Notes: generated from the letters alone by a model not told the origin. Positions 34,000 through 43,300 are shown, numbered from the stretch's first letter. The stretch is DNA of 64,000 bases from Bifidobacterium criceti (GCF_002286935.1 NZ_MVOH01000005.1:1-64000), one strand, 5' to 3'. Numbers and translations: made by a program.

Positions 34000-36033
34000 T
34001 CAGTATTCGACGCTGAGGATGTGCGCGACATCCGCCCACGGCGCAAGCGCGACATAGTTGTCCCAGCTCCAATCGAACTCACGGCCGGTGAGTTCGTCCT
34101 TGACGCGGTACGTGCCGTTGGTCGGCAGTCCGAGCGCGTTGAGGTCGACGTGGATCGTCGACTGCTGCTCGTGGTGGCCGTCGAGGTTGACGACGACGAT
34201 GAGCGTGTCCGGTTTGCCTGTGCCGGTGCATGCGGCCGGCGTCTGGCGCGCGAACGCGAGGATCGCCGGGTTCGCGCTCGGCAGCAGCGTGAGGTTGTGG
34301 TAGCTCATTGTGGCCGGGTGTGCGGCGCGTACGGCGTTGAGTGTTGTGACGAGTTCGGCGATGCCGTAGTTGCCAGCCTGGTCCCAGTCGCGTACACGCG
34401 GTGTGCCGTATTCGTCGACCGCCGGCTTTTCGCTGCCGTCACGCTGTGTGTTCTCGACGAGTTCGTAGCCGCTCGTCACCCCCCACGTCGGCGATCCCAT
34501 CGCGGCGAGGACGGCACGCACGGCGTAGCCGGCGATCGCGTTGTCGCGCAGGTAGTTGCTGAGCGATTCCGGCGTCGTCGGCCAGAACGCGTTGTGCTGC
34601 CAAAACGCGGCGTCCGAGTTCGTCTCGACGAGGAACTCGTCGACCTCCTGCCTCGTGTTGCGCCATGCGAACGTGCCATAGGTCTGCGTGAAGCCCGCAT
34701 AGGCGAGCGCGCGCGTCATCGAGGGCCGGTCGCTGTCCTCGGCGAGGAACATGACATGGGGGTTCGTCTTTGTGACGTTCGCGATGACATCCTGCCACAG
34801 GCGCACGGGGGCGTCCTCGGGGGAGGAGACGTGGAACGCCGTGACGCCGGCTTCGATCCATACGTCGAGCGCGGCCTCGACCGCCTTCGTGATGCCGGCG
34901 AAGTCGTTGTCGTAGTCGATTGTGCCATCGTTGCGGAACCATTGCGGGTACGTCTCACGCCACATCGTGTCGGCGGCAAACTGCAGCACGAAGTCAAGCG
35001 CGACCTCGATGCCGAGCTTGTGCGCGCACTCGACGAAGGTCTTGAAATCATCGAATGTGCCGAGTGCCGGGTCGACCGACGTGTGGTCGGTCACGGCGCC
35101 GGAGGCGTCGACGGGCAGCAACGACGGCAGATAGACGATCGTGAAGCCTTCGGCCTTCGCGCGTTCGAGGCCGCTCATCGCGGTGCGCAGCGTGCCGGGG
35201 ACGATGTCGCCGGCCTCGTTCTTCGTCGCGCCTTCGGAACGCGGGAAGAACTGGTACCACGATCCGAAGCTCGACTTCGGGCGTTCGACGCGCAGCGCAT
35301 GGTCGGCGCTTGACGTCAGGCCATCGCGCAGCGGATTCGTCTCATGGAGCGCGAGGATTTCGGCGGCGTGCGCAATCGCGATGCGGTCCGCGGCATCGAC
35401 CGTCTCGTCGAGCATTTCCTTCGCCGTGTCACGCAGCATCTTGCGCTGCTGCGCGTCGAGTGCGGCGTCGCGTGTGCCGGCCCAACGCGCCAGGATCTCA
35501 GAGCCTTCGCGCGCCACATCATCGGAGGACGGCGCCTGCTCGGCGGCGTCAAGCCAATCGGCGAAGGTGTCGGCCCATCCTTCGATGGCGAACTTCCAAT
35601 TGCCGAGCTGCTTCGCGACGGTCTCGAAATCGGCGTCCCATGGCGCGGCATCGCTGTGCTCGCCCGCTTGGAGCATGACGGTGTGGGATTCGAGGGCGTC
35701 GTTGGCCGGCGTCATCAGCTTGCGCGCCATGATACGGCCACGCTGGCTTTTGAGCACGCCCGTCGCGCCGACATGGCGCGTGCCTTCCATGAAGACACGC
35801 GCGCCGACCCTGAATGGTTCGCCGAGCTCGACGCGCGCGGCGAAGCCAGCGTCCGTGTTCGCAGGGGTGACATCGGTGATCGCGACGCGGCCGAACTGTC
35901 CCGGCTCCTTCGTGGTCAACGGCAGTGCAGGCGCATCCCCCGCGAATTGCGGCTGCTTCTTGACGGCGCGCGGCTTGCGTGCGCGCTTGACGGTGCTGGT
36001 TGTTGTTTCCTGAGGTGTTTGTGCTTCTCCCAT
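34000..36033 (-). CDS. GlgE-like maltosyltransferase homologue with altered catalytic residues
   Basis: A 677-residue protein with the layout of GlgE (alpha-1,4-glucan:maltose-1-phosphate maltosyltransferase, GH13_3): an N-terminal DUF3416-like domain with a helical insert (about 45-240), FGSWYQFFPRSEG (256-268), the barrel (VYLPSLLPVD, LGIEVALDFVLQFAAD, YPQWFRNDGTI), FLAEDSDRPSMTRALAYAGFTQTYGTFAWRN and GVTSGYELVEN. Where active GlgE has the nucleophile motif FRVDNPH, this protein has FHVSSPE (400-406): Arg to His and the nucleophile Asp to Ser. The acid/base Glu remains (E432), but the third carboxylate position (NTPD) reads TTPE. A substrate loop before the nucleophile is shortened. Loss of transferase activity is inferred. 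ATG 36033 lies seven bases after TACAAT. Confidence 0.75.
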   Translation of the reverse strand: MGEAQTPQETTTSTVKRARKPRAVKKQPQFAGDAPALPLTTKEPGQFGRVAITDVTPANTDAGFAARVELGEPFRVGARVFMEGTRHVGATGVLKSQRGRIMARKLMTPANDALESHTVMLQAGEHSDAAPWDADFETVAKQLGNWKFAIEGWADTFADWLDAAEQAPSSDDVAREGSEILARWAGTRDAALDAQQRKMLRDTAKEMLDETVDAADRIAIAHAAEILALHETNPLRDGLTSSADHALRVERPKSSFGSWYQFFPRSEGATKNEAGDIVPGTLRTAMSGLERAKAEGFTIVYLPSLLPVDASGAVTDHTSVDPALGTFDDFKTFVECAHKLGIEVALDFVLQFAADTMWRETYPQWFRNDGTIDYDNDFAGITKAVEAALDVWIEAGVTAFHVSSPEDAPVRLWQDVIANVTKTNPHVMFLAEDSDRPSMTRALAYAGFTQTYGTFAWRNTRQEVDEFLVETNSDAAFWQHNAFWPTTPESLSNYLRDNAIAGYAVRAVLAAMGSPTWGVTSGYELVENTQRDGSEKPAVDEYGTPRVRDWDQAGNYGIAELVTTLNAVRAAHPATMSYHNLTLLPSANPAILAFARQTPAACTGTGKPDTLIVVVNLDGHHEQQSTIHVDLNALGLPTNGTYRVKDELTGREFDWSWDNYVALAPWADVAHILSVEY

Positions 36034-36040
36034 ACGCATC

Positions 36041-36046
36041 ATTGTA
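36041..36046 (-). promoter_or_regulatory. -10 of leaderless promoter (TACAAT)
   Basis: TACAAT on the minus strand, seven bases before ATG 36033. It rules out the in-frame ATGs at 36039 and 36042 as the main start. Confidence 0.6.
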
Positions 36047-36381
36047 TGGTCACGCTGTGAACTTGCCTGCGCGCGAATGACATATGGACGTAATACAGGC
36101 TCGTATGCCGCGTGGTATGCGTGCGCGAAACCGCTTCGCCTTGTCGCCTTGCATGATGTGGATATGTGGATATTCGGGCGCATATATGCATCGATGTGGA
36201 CACGATGTGGACAACGTGCCATGTGGATACCGCATCGTGTCGTCCACATATGGCCGCTGAGCCCCTCTTCCGGTCACACCGCCCCGTTCGCGTTGCCTGC
36301 GATGCCTTCCCGATGCGATGCTCATGCCAACCGCCGCACGCGCGGCGCGCATCGTAAACGGACACGGAGAAAGGAACCGCA
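36047..36381. other. Intergenic region between divergent genes
   Basis: About 335 bases separate the GlgE-like gene from the surface protein gene. No coding frame is supported. The region holds the TGTGGA repeat cluster at 36157-36230 and must contain the surface protein promoter, whose hexamers I cannot place with confidence. Confidence 0.5.
36157..36230 (+). repeat. Cluster of five TGTGGAYA direct repeats
   Basis: TGTGGATAT (36157 and 36165), TGTGGACAC (36195), TGTGGACAA (36206) and TGTGGATAC (36222) form a 74-base cluster, each preceded by A. A partial copy in reverse lies at 36242-36250 (GTCCACATA). Some are one mismatch from the DnaA-box consensus. They may be operator sites for the surface protein or the divergent gene. 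Confidence 0.6.
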
Positions 36382-38367
36382 ATGACGCGATCCACACATA
36401 TCCCTGCCTCCATCGTCGCCGTGGTCGCGGCTGCCGCGATCCTCATCGGCGGCGTCGGCATCGCCCACGCCATCGAAGGCGAACAGCTCACACCGGCGGA
36501 CGCATACAACTTCAACTATGTGCACGATTACGCCTACTACCAAGCCGGCGTCATCGGATTCGACGGCGAAAGCCGAGGCTACTATTGCATCGAACAGGAC
36601 AAGGGCTCGAATCACCAAGCCGGCGCCGCGAATCCGATGGCCGATTCGATCAACGCGCGTCGGGCGTCGGTCCTCATCAGCACATACCAGAACCATCTCG
36701 TGGAAGGGGATCCGACCCAGGCCGCGCTTGCCGTCATCATCCATGACTTCTTCGACACGAGCGAAGGGGTCGGAGGATGGCAGGAATGCCGCAAAAAACT
36801 CAAAAAACAACATCCGGAGGTCTTCGACCGCGTCGAGGAACTGCTCGCCGAAGCCGATGCACTCACACCGGCGAAACTGACGACGTCGCTCGCATACGAC
36901 AAAGGAGCGCGAAACGGCACCGTGAGCGTCTCGATCGTCAACATCCACGGCACGCCGGTCGCCGGCATCCCCTACAGCCTTGCATTCACCGGCCCCGCGG
37001 CGTTCGCGGACGGTGCGAAGACCTACCACGGCGTCTCGGGCGATGACGCGGCCGTCATCCCGTGGATGGCGACAGGGGACGGTGATGTGCGCGTCGAAGG
37101 TGCGGCGACCGTCCCCTCGGTGGACGTCATCACATCCACACAGCGCCTCGTGCGCGTCGGCGGTGGCCAGGCCGCCGCGTTCGACACACTCAGATTCGAA
37201 ACGAAACAGACGTTCGCGCCGACGATCCGCACCGTCACGACGCCGCGCATCCTCGACGCCGGCTCACCTGTGACCGACGCGGTCACCGTCGACGTCGCCG
37301 GAGACGACAACGTATGGCCTCAAGGCGAGGCGCTCACCGTCGACGGCTGGTATTTCGACGGCCTCACCACGGACATGCTCGGGCTGCGCATCGAACGGCG
37401 TGACGACGATACGGCGGACACTGTCGTCGAACGCGTCGCAGAGGAATTCGGGCGTGAGCCGGCCGCGACGGCGACCCTCACGTTCGATACCCCAGGTGTC
37501 GAGCAGACGGCCGTCGCGCGCACGGCGGACGGTGGCGAATACACGACGCCATCATCGGGCGGGTTCGGCACATGGCTATGGGCGGCGCGGCGCGGACGGC
37601 AGCGTGGGGCGATGGGAGACTACCTCGAACGGGACATCGTGACCGATGTCATCGACGGACAGGAAACCAATGTGACGCGCGGCGTCGTCGACGTGTCCTC
37701 ACGTGTGCACAAGCACACCGTGCACGTCGGCGCGACGATCGCCGACACGATCCGTGTGTCCGGTTTCCCCGACGACCACGGCACATGGACAGGCGACGAA
37801 CTTGACGGCGTCGGCGCCGACAAACGGCACGCCCAAGTGACAGTGTGGTGGGCGGGCGGCGATGCGCGCGGCGATGACGCGGCGTATCGTCCTGAAGGCG
37901 ACGCGCAACCGTACGAGGGCGCGCATCACCGCATCATCGGCACATGGGACTACCCGGCCGTGAACGGTGAGTTCACTGTCGGCGGCGGGGCGCAGGATGC
38001 GCATGGTGACGCGGTCCAGATCACCGCCGACGAACCGGGATGGTATGTGTTCGTCTGGAGTTTCGACGGTGACGACCGCGTCGCGGCTGCCGCGAGCTCG
38101 TACGAGGATGCGCTCGAACGCGTGCATGTGACGGAGGAGCCCGACGTGCCGCCGCAGCAGACGGACACGAAGCGGACCGAGACGCCACGCGCGCCCGAGC
38201 CGACGGGCGCGGTGCCAGCCCCGCTCGCGAAGACGGGAATCAGCGCCGCGCTGCCGTTCACATTGTCGTGCATCATCTGCGCGGCGGCCGCGATCATCGC
38301 CATCCGTCTGCGGCGTGCCGCGATGCACCCGGAGGACATGTACGACAACGGTGCCACGGCGGTGTGA
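36382..38367 (+). CDS. LAXTG-anchored surface protein with probable Cys-Gln thioester domain
   Basis: A 661-residue cell-wall protein. It has a signal peptide (SIVAVVAAAAILIGGVGIAHA, residues 10-30). The N-terminal domain has Cys69 in YYCIEQDKG and Gln113 in DPTQAALAVII, the spacing and motif context of thioester domains (TED) that covalently bond host targets. Beta-rich repeats follow, including LAYDKGARNGTVSVSIVNIHG and TVHVGATIADTIRVSGFPDD, resembling pilin-like or VaFE-type repeats. The C-terminus has a Pro/Thr linker, LAKTG, a hydrophobic helix and RLRR, i.e. an LAXTG sorting signal as used by class E sortases. The tail after RLRR is 15 residues long, more than usual. AAAGGA precedes the ATG. 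The role in adhesion is inferred. Confidence 0.75.
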   Translation: MTRSTHIPASIVAVVAAAAILIGGVGIAHAIEGEQLTPADAYNFNYVHDYAYYQAGVIGFDGESRGYYCIEQDKGSNHQAGAANPMADSINARRASVLISTYQNHLVEGDPTQAALAVIIHDFFDTSEGVGGWQECRKKLKKQHPEVFDRVEELLAEADALTPAKLTTSLAYDKGARNGTVSVSIVNIHGTPVAGIPYSLAFTGPAAFADGAKTYHGVSGDDAAVIPWMATGDGDVRVEGAATVPSVDVITSTQRLVRVGGGQAAAFDTLRFETKQTFAPTIRTVTTPRILDAGSPVTDAVTVDVAGDDNVWPQGEALTVDGWYFDGLTTDMLGLRIERRDDDTADTVVERVAEEFGREPAATATLTFDTPGVEQTAVARTADGGEYTTPSSGGFGTWLWAARRGRQRGAMGDYLERDIVTDVIDGQETNVTRGVVDVSSRVHKHTVHVGATIADTIRVSGFPDDHGTWTGDELDGVGADKRHAQVTVWWAGGDARGDDAAYRPEGDAQPYEGAHHRIIGTWDYPAVNGEFTVGGGAQDAHGDAVQITADEPGWYVFVWSFDGDDRVAAAASSYEDALERVHVTEEPDVPPQQTDTKRTETPRAPEPTGAVPAPLAKTGISAALPFTLSCIICAAAAIIAIRLRRAAMHPEDMYDNGATAV

Positions 38368-38473
38368 CGTGCTGTGCGGCGCAATGGGCGGCACACTAGC
38401 ATCGTGCCACCCATTGCGCAAGCGGCGCACGCTGTCGGATGGAATGGCGCCATCGGCGCGGCCGGCGGCGTTA

Positions 38474-38517
38474 GGATACCGGTATATCGATATCCGTATC
38501 CCCATATGCCGGTATCC
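38474..38517. promoter_or_regulatory. Palindromic AT-rich block upstream of the CLC gene
   Basis: GGATACCGG (38474-38482) and CCGGTATCC (38509-38517) form an inverted repeat flanking the palindrome ATATCGATAT (38484-38493). It is an AT-rich island in GC-rich DNA and a likely promoter/operator for the following gene. Confidence 0.4.
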
Positions 38518-38563
38518 GCGCCGATCGGCATACGCGGACCGAATGGGCAACCGAGGGAGCAGC

Positions 38564-40090
38564 GTGAGCAGCACTGGACGCACACAGCCACAGCCGACCG
38601 GGAACGCGCAGCCTCCGGTCCCACCGAGGCTCGTCCTGAGGTTCAATGTCCGACAGGCGGCGATGCATCTCGTCTACGCGGCCGTATGCGGTGTGTTGTG
38701 CGGTTTCGGGTCGATCCTGCTGTGCCTCGTCGTCGATGGCGCGCGACATGTCTTCGAACAGGCGACATGGCTCATCTGGCTCCTGCCGGTTGTCGGCGTC
38801 GTGCAACTGCTGCTGTACAAGTGGTGGAAACTGCCGCTCAACCTGACGACCGACGCTGTCATCGAACGGATGCGCAACGGCCACCTCATCAGCGGACTGC
38901 TTGCGCCGGGCATCCTCATCGCGAACGCGATGACGATATTCGCCGGTGGGTCGGTCGGCAAGGAGGCGGGCGCGATGCAGATGGGCGCGAGCCTTGGCAC
39001 GACGATCGCCCGGCCGTTCCGGCTCCACAACGTCGTGCGCCGTCCGCACCACGACGACACGCAGGACATGCACCTGTACGTCGCCGCGACGGGCATGGCC
39101 GCGACGTTCTCCGCGCTGTTCTTCGCGCCGCTCGGCGCATGCATGCTCGTCCTCGAACTCATGCGATTCGCCGGATTGCGCTATGTGTGTTCGATGCTCG
39201 TCGCATGTTTCGCCGGATTCGTCGTCGCGAACCATTTCGGCATAGGCGACGTCATCACGAAGGTTGCGATACCGCAAGTGACATGGCACAACATCGGCAT
39301 GTGCGTCGTCATCGGCGTCGCCGCCGCGCTCTTCGGCAGCCTCTTCGCCGTCGCGATCCGCCTCGTGCAGGGCGTCACGGCACGTATACGGCGCAACTAC
39401 TATCTGTGGGTCGTCGTCGGTGGCCTGCTCGTCGCCGTGCTCGTCACGGCGTGCGGATGGGTGAGGTACACCGGTTCGGGTGGCGCGCTCCTCAACGACG
39501 TGCTCACGACGCCCGATGTGTCGTTCGCGTTCGCCGTCAAGATGCTGCTGACGGTCATATGCCTCGGGTTCTGGTTCAAAGGCGGCGAGATCATGCCCTC
39601 GCTGTGCATAGGCGGCATGATCGGTTCGGCGTCGTTCGCGATGACGGGGGGAGACGCGCTGTTCGGCGCTGCGGTCGGTTCGGTGTGTTTCCTCGCGGCG
39701 TTCAACCGCTGCCCGTTGTCGGCGTTCCTCCTCGGATGCGAGATATTCGGATGGGCGGCCGCCCCGTTCCTCGCGATCGGTGTCTGCGTCGCCTTCATGT
39801 TCGGGTACCCGGTGGGCATCTACGGCGCGGGCATCGACATCCTCGCGCGTTCCGGATGGAAACAGTTCTTCCACGGCATGCATGAAAGCGCGCTGCTCGA
39901 CGAGAGCGAGGGGAACGCCGGGTTCATCGACTTCGCCGTCGCCGCCGGCTCGGCGATCGAACAGGTCGCGTCGACGGCGCATCAGGCCGCACACCGCGAA
40001 AGCGAACAGTGGAGGCACATCGTCGGACAGCGGCGCGGCGAACGGCACGACACGCATCGCGGATCTGCTGATAGCGGCAGCGGCGGCTGA
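38564..40090 (+). CDS. CLC-family chloride/fluoride transporter
   Basis: A 508-residue polytopic protein with about 10-12 helices. The selectivity motifs are GGSVGKEAGAMQMGAS, the counterpart of GREGP with the gating Glu kept, and KGGEIMPSLCIGGMIGS, the counterpart of GGIFAPSL. Retained Glu suggests proton-coupled antiport over an open channel. The substitution pattern resembles bacterial members that include fluoride exporters, but the subclass cannot be assigned from sequence reading. The C-terminal tail is polar with no CBS domains. GTG 38564 follows GAGGGAG; ATG 38543 is an alternative. Confidence 0.85.
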   Translation: MSSTGRTQPQPTGNAQPPVPPRLVLRFNVRQAAMHLVYAAVCGVLCGFGSILLCLVVDGARHVFEQATWLIWLLPVVGVVQLLLYKWWKLPLNLTTDAVIERMRNGHLISGLLAPGILIANAMTIFAGGSVGKEAGAMQMGASLGTTIARPFRLHNVVRRPHHDDTQDMHLYVAATGMAATFSALFFAPLGACMLVLELMRFAGLRYVCSMLVACFAGFVVANHFGIGDVITKVAIPQVTWHNIGMCVVIGVAAALFGSLFAVAIRLVQGVTARIRRNYYLWVVVGGLLVAVLVTACGWVRYTGSGGALLNDVLTTPDVSFAFAVKMLLTVICLGFWFKGGEIMPSLCIGGMIGSASFAMTGGDALFGAAVGSVCFLAAFNRCPLSAFLLGCEIFGWAAAPFLAIGVCVAFMFGYPVGIYGAGIDILARSGWKQFFHGMHESALLDESEGNAGFIDFAVAAGSAIEQVASTAHQAAHRESEQWRHIVGQRRGERHDTHRGSADSGSGG

Positions 40091-40144
40091 TCGGAAGGAA
40101 ATACGCTGAGCGCATTCCTTCTCAATATATGAGACGAGCTCCCT

Positions 40145-40150
40145 TAGAAT
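40145..40150 (+). promoter_or_regulatory. -10 of the oxc promoter (TAGAAT)
   Basis: TAGAAT predicts transcription from about 40157, giving a leader of about 27 bases with the GGAGG site. Confidence 0.5.
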
Positions 40151-40183
40151 CGGTTGTGACAGTATTTCGAAATGGAGGAAGTT

Positions 40184-41959
40184 ATGACGGATTCAACAAC
40201 TCCGGCTGCGGCCACGCCGGCGCAGAACCTGACCGATTCGCCTCACTATCTCGCTGAGGCGCTCATGAAGAACGGCATCAAGAACATGTATGGTGTCGTC
40301 GGCATTCCGGTCACCGACTTCGCACGTATCGCCCAAGGCATGGGCATGAGGTACATCGGCATGCGCCACGAGGAGGACGCCGTGAACGCGGCCGCCGCGG
40401 AAGGGTTCCTGACGGGACGCCCCGCGGTCGCGCTGACCGTGTCCGCCCCTGGGTTCCTCAACGGGCTCGCGGCGCTGCTCGAAGCCACCGAGAACGGGTA
40501 TCCGGTCATCATGATCGGCGGTTCGTCGACGCGCCACGTCGTGGACATGCATGAAGGCGAATACGAAGGCCTCGACCAGATGAACTATGCGAAGGCGTTC
40601 TGCAAGGAATCGTTCCGCATCGACAAGATTGAGGACATACCGCTCGCCGTCGCCCGCGCGATGCACATCGCATGCTCGGGCCGCCCGGGCGCCGTGTACA
40701 TCGATTTCCCCGACGACGCCGTCGCGCAGACGATGGACAAGGGCGCAGCCGACGCCGCGCTGTGGACCGCGAACAATCCCGTCCCGTCGATGCCGCCGGC
40801 ACAGGCGTCGATCGACGAGGCCCTCAAGCTCCTCGGCGAAGCCAAGAACCCGCTCATGGTCGTGGGCAAGGGCGCGGCGCTCGCACAGGCCGAGGATGAG
40901 CTGCGGGAGTTCGTCTCGAAGACCGACATTCCGTTCCAGCCGATGTCGATGGCGAAGGGCGTCATCCCTGACGACGATCCGCACTGCACTGCAAGCGCCC
41001 GTGGCCTGGCGCTGCGCACCGCCGACGTCGTGCTGCTCGTCGGCGCGCGCCTCAACTGGATGCTCAACTTCGGCGAGGGCAAGGAATGGAACCCGAACGT
41101 CAAGTTCATCCAGATCGAGATCGACCCGAACGAGATCGAGAACGCACGCCCGATCGCGTGCCCGATCGTCGGCGACATCAAGTCCGCGATGACGATGCTC
41201 AACGCCGGCCTTGACAAGACGCCGTTCAAGGCTTCCTCCGAGTGGCTCGGCGCCATCCAGGACGACTCCAAGAAGAACGACGAGAAGTTCGCCGCGCGCA
41301 TCAACTCGGGCAAGGTGCCGATGGGCCATTACGACGCGCTCGGCGCGATCAAGAAGGTCTACGACGAGAACAAGGACGTGATCCTCACCAACGAAGGCGC
41401 GAACACGCTCGATGATTGCCGTAACATCATCGACATCTACGAGCCGCGCCACCGCCTCGACTGCGGCACGTGGGGTGTCATGGGCTGCGCGGTCGGCTAT
41501 TCGATCGGCGCGGCCGTCGCGACCGGCAAGAAGGTGCTGTACATCGGCGGCGACTCCGGTTTCGGATTCGATGGCATGGAGGTCGAAGTGGCATGCCGCT
41601 ACAACCTGCCGATCACGTTCGTCGTGCTCAACAACGGCGGCATCTACCGTGGCGATTTCGAGAACCTCGGCAAGGACGGCGATCCGTCGCCGCTCACGCT
41701 GACCTATGAGGCGCATTACGAGAAGATGATCGAGGCCTTCGGCGGCACCGGCTACTACGCCACGACGCCGGACGAGGTCGAGCAGATGGTCGGCGAGGCA
41801 ATCGCCTCCGGCAAGCCGAGCTTCGTGCACGTGCAGCTCGCCGACTACGCCGGCAAGGAATCCGGCCACATCAGCAACCTCAATCCGAAGCCGGTCGTGG
41901 GTCCGCTCGCGACCTCCGAGGTGACCGCAGACCCATACATCGAGGGCGCACATATGTGA
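40184..41959 (+). CDS. oxc: Oxalyl-CoA decarboxylase
   Basis: A 591-residue thiamine-diphosphate enzyme that decarboxylates oxalyl-CoA to formyl-CoA, consuming a proton. It matches the Oxc family end to end: KNMYGVVGIPVTDFARIAQG, YIGMRHEEDAVNAAAAEGFL (the ThDP-activating Glu region), VIMIGGSSTRHVVDMHEGEY, VLLVGARLNWMLNFGEG and the ThDP/Mg motif region GGDSGFGFDGMEVEVACRYN. It works in a cycle with Frc (43507-44847, convergent). GGAGG lies five bases before ATG 40184. It is likely cotranscribed with the AEC permease. It is typical of oxalate-degrading bifidobacteria and lactobacilli. Confidence 0.96.
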   Translation: MTDSTTPAAATPAQNLTDSPHYLAEALMKNGIKNMYGVVGIPVTDFARIAQGMGMRYIGMRHEEDAVNAAAAEGFLTGRPAVALTVSAPGFLNGLAALLEATENGYPVIMIGGSSTRHVVDMHEGEYEGLDQMNYAKAFCKESFRIDKIEDIPLAVARAMHIACSGRPGAVYIDFPDDAVAQTMDKGAADAALWTANNPVPSMPPAQASIDEALKLLGEAKNPLMVVGKGAALAQAEDELREFVSKTDIPFQPMSMAKGVIPDDDPHCTASARGLALRTADVVLLVGARLNWMLNFGEGKEWNPNVKFIQIEIDPNEIENARPIACPIVGDIKSAMTMLNAGLDKTPFKASSEWLGAIQDDSKKNDEKFAARINSGKVPMGHYDALGAIKKVYDENKDVILTNEGANTLDDCRNIIDIYEPRHRLDCGTWGVMGCAVGYSIGAAVATGKKVLYIGGDSGFGFDGMEVEVACRYNLPITFVVLNNGGIYRGDFENLGKDGDPSPLTLTYEAHYEKMIEAFGGTGYYATTPDEVEQMVGEAIASGKPSFVHVQLADYAGKESGHISNLNPKPVVGPLATSEVTADPYIEGAHM

Positions 41960-42065
41960 TCGATGCCTGACACGGGGCACATGGGGCGCGGACGGCCGCA
42001 ATGATGCCACGGCCGCAGCGCCCCTTGCCTTCGGCATCCGCCACTGAAGAGAAGAAAGTGTTATC

Positions 42066-43169
42066 ATGGTACAGATTCTCGTTAACGACATCATCCCGAT
42101 CATCGTCATCATGGCGTTGGGATATGTCTGCGGCAAGCTCAGCTATTTCGACGATGACCAGCGGCAGGGCCTCAACAAGGTCGTGCTTAACATCGCGCTG
42201 CCAGCCGCATTGTTCATCTCCATCGTCAAGGCGACCCGTGAGGAGCTCGCTCAGGACACGACGCTCACGATCCTCGGATTCGTAGGCATCATCGTCATGT
42301 TCATGCTCAGCTATTACCTGTGCCGCCTCATGTTCAAGCACAGCATCCAGGAAGCGGCCGTGTGCGCGTTGATCGCCGGTTCCCCGACGATCGGTTTCCT
42401 CGGCTTCGCCGTGCTTGATCCCATCTATGGCGACACCGTGAGTACGAACCTCGTCATCGCGATCATCTCGATCGTCGTCAATGCGGTGACGATCCCGATC
42501 GGCATGTATCTGATCAACCTCGGCCAGGCGAAGGACCGCGCGAAGCTGTCCGCCGCCGCGACAACGACCGCGAAGGGCGAAGTCACCGTCAAGGCCCCGA
42601 AGGCCGACGTCGCCGTCGACCCGTCGAAGGACGCCTCGAAGGACAAGAACGCCGAGGTCATGGTTTCGAACTCCTCGAACATGGGCAAGAAGAAGAACAG
42701 CAACCTCGCCGCGCTTGTCAACGCGCTGAAGCAGCCGGTCTGCTGGGCCCCGCTCCTCGCGATCGTGCTTGTGCTCATCGGCGTGCGCGTGCCTGAACAG
42801 GTCGCCCCGACCTTCGACCTCATCGCGAAGGCCAACTCCGGCGTCGCCGTGCTCGCCGCAGGCCTCGCGCTGTCGACCGTCAAGTTCTCGCTTGGCTGGG
42901 AGACGATCTGGAACACGTTCTACCGCCTTATCCTGACACCTGCCGCGTTCCTCGGCGTCGGCTTGCTGTGTGGCATGGGCGGCGATGTCAACAAGCTCTC
43001 GATGCTCGTCATGGCCGTCGCGCTTCCGCCGGCGTTCTCCGGCATCATCATCTCGAGCCGTTACAACATCTACGTCAAGGAAGGCGCATCGACGACCGCG
43101 GTCTCGACCGTCGTCTTCGCTGTCACGTGCCTGCTGTGGATCTGGCTTGTGCCGCTGTGCGTCCACTGA
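42066..43169 (+). CDS. AEC-family permease, probable oxalate/formate carrier
   Basis: A 367-residue auxin efflux carrier-family protein. It has about five helices in each half, including IIPIIVIMALGYVCGKL, NIALPAALFISIV and IIVMFMLSYYLCRLMF. The halves are separated by a long charged cytoplasmic loop (about 155-215, Lys/Asp/Ala-rich). The gene lies 106 bases after oxc. In Escherichia coli a member of this family (YfdV) is encoded with the frc/oxc homologues, so oxalate uptake or oxalate/formate exchange is a sensible guess, not a demonstrated function. The start has only a weak site (AGAAGAAAG). A classic T-tailed terminator follows. Confidence 0.8.
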   Translation: MVQILVNDIIPIIVIMALGYVCGKLSYFDDDQRQGLNKVVLNIALPAALFISIVKATREELAQDTTLTILGFVGIIVMFMLSYYLCRLMFKHSIQEAAVCALIAGSPTIGFLGFAVLDPIYGDTVSTNLVIAIISIVVNAVTIPIGMYLINLGQAKDRAKLSAAATTTAKGEVTVKAPKADVAVDPSKDASKDKNAEVMVSNSSNMGKKKNSNLAALVNALKQPVCWAPLLAIVLVLIGVRVPEQVAPTFDLIAKANSGVAVLAAGLALSTVKFSLGWETIWNTFYRLILTPAAFLGVGLLCGMGGDVNKLSMLVMAVALPPAFSGIIISSRYNIYVKEGASTTAVSTVVFAVTCLLWIWLVPLCVH

Positions 43170-43229
43170 TGCACCACGCCGCGCCACTGATGCGCTAACG
43201 TGCGCATATAAGTAATGCGGCACATGCAC

Positions 43230-43270
43230 AAAAGGGGGAACCCACCTCAAGTGGGTTCCCCCCCTTTTTT
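43230..43270 (+). terminator. Rho-independent terminator of oxc-permease operon
   Basis: GGGGGAACCCAC (43234-43245) pairs with GTGGGTTCCCCC (43251-43262), loop CTCAA, followed by CC and six T. Confidence 0.92.
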
Positions 43271-43300
43271 CGTCTGCAGTGCGGTACACTGACGTGCCCC

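Noticed and set aside
36157-36230. Replication origin made of DnaA boxes
   Set aside because: The repeats miss the consensus at one position each, and there is no dnaA, dnaN or AT-rich unwinding region nearby. Kept only as a repeat cluster.
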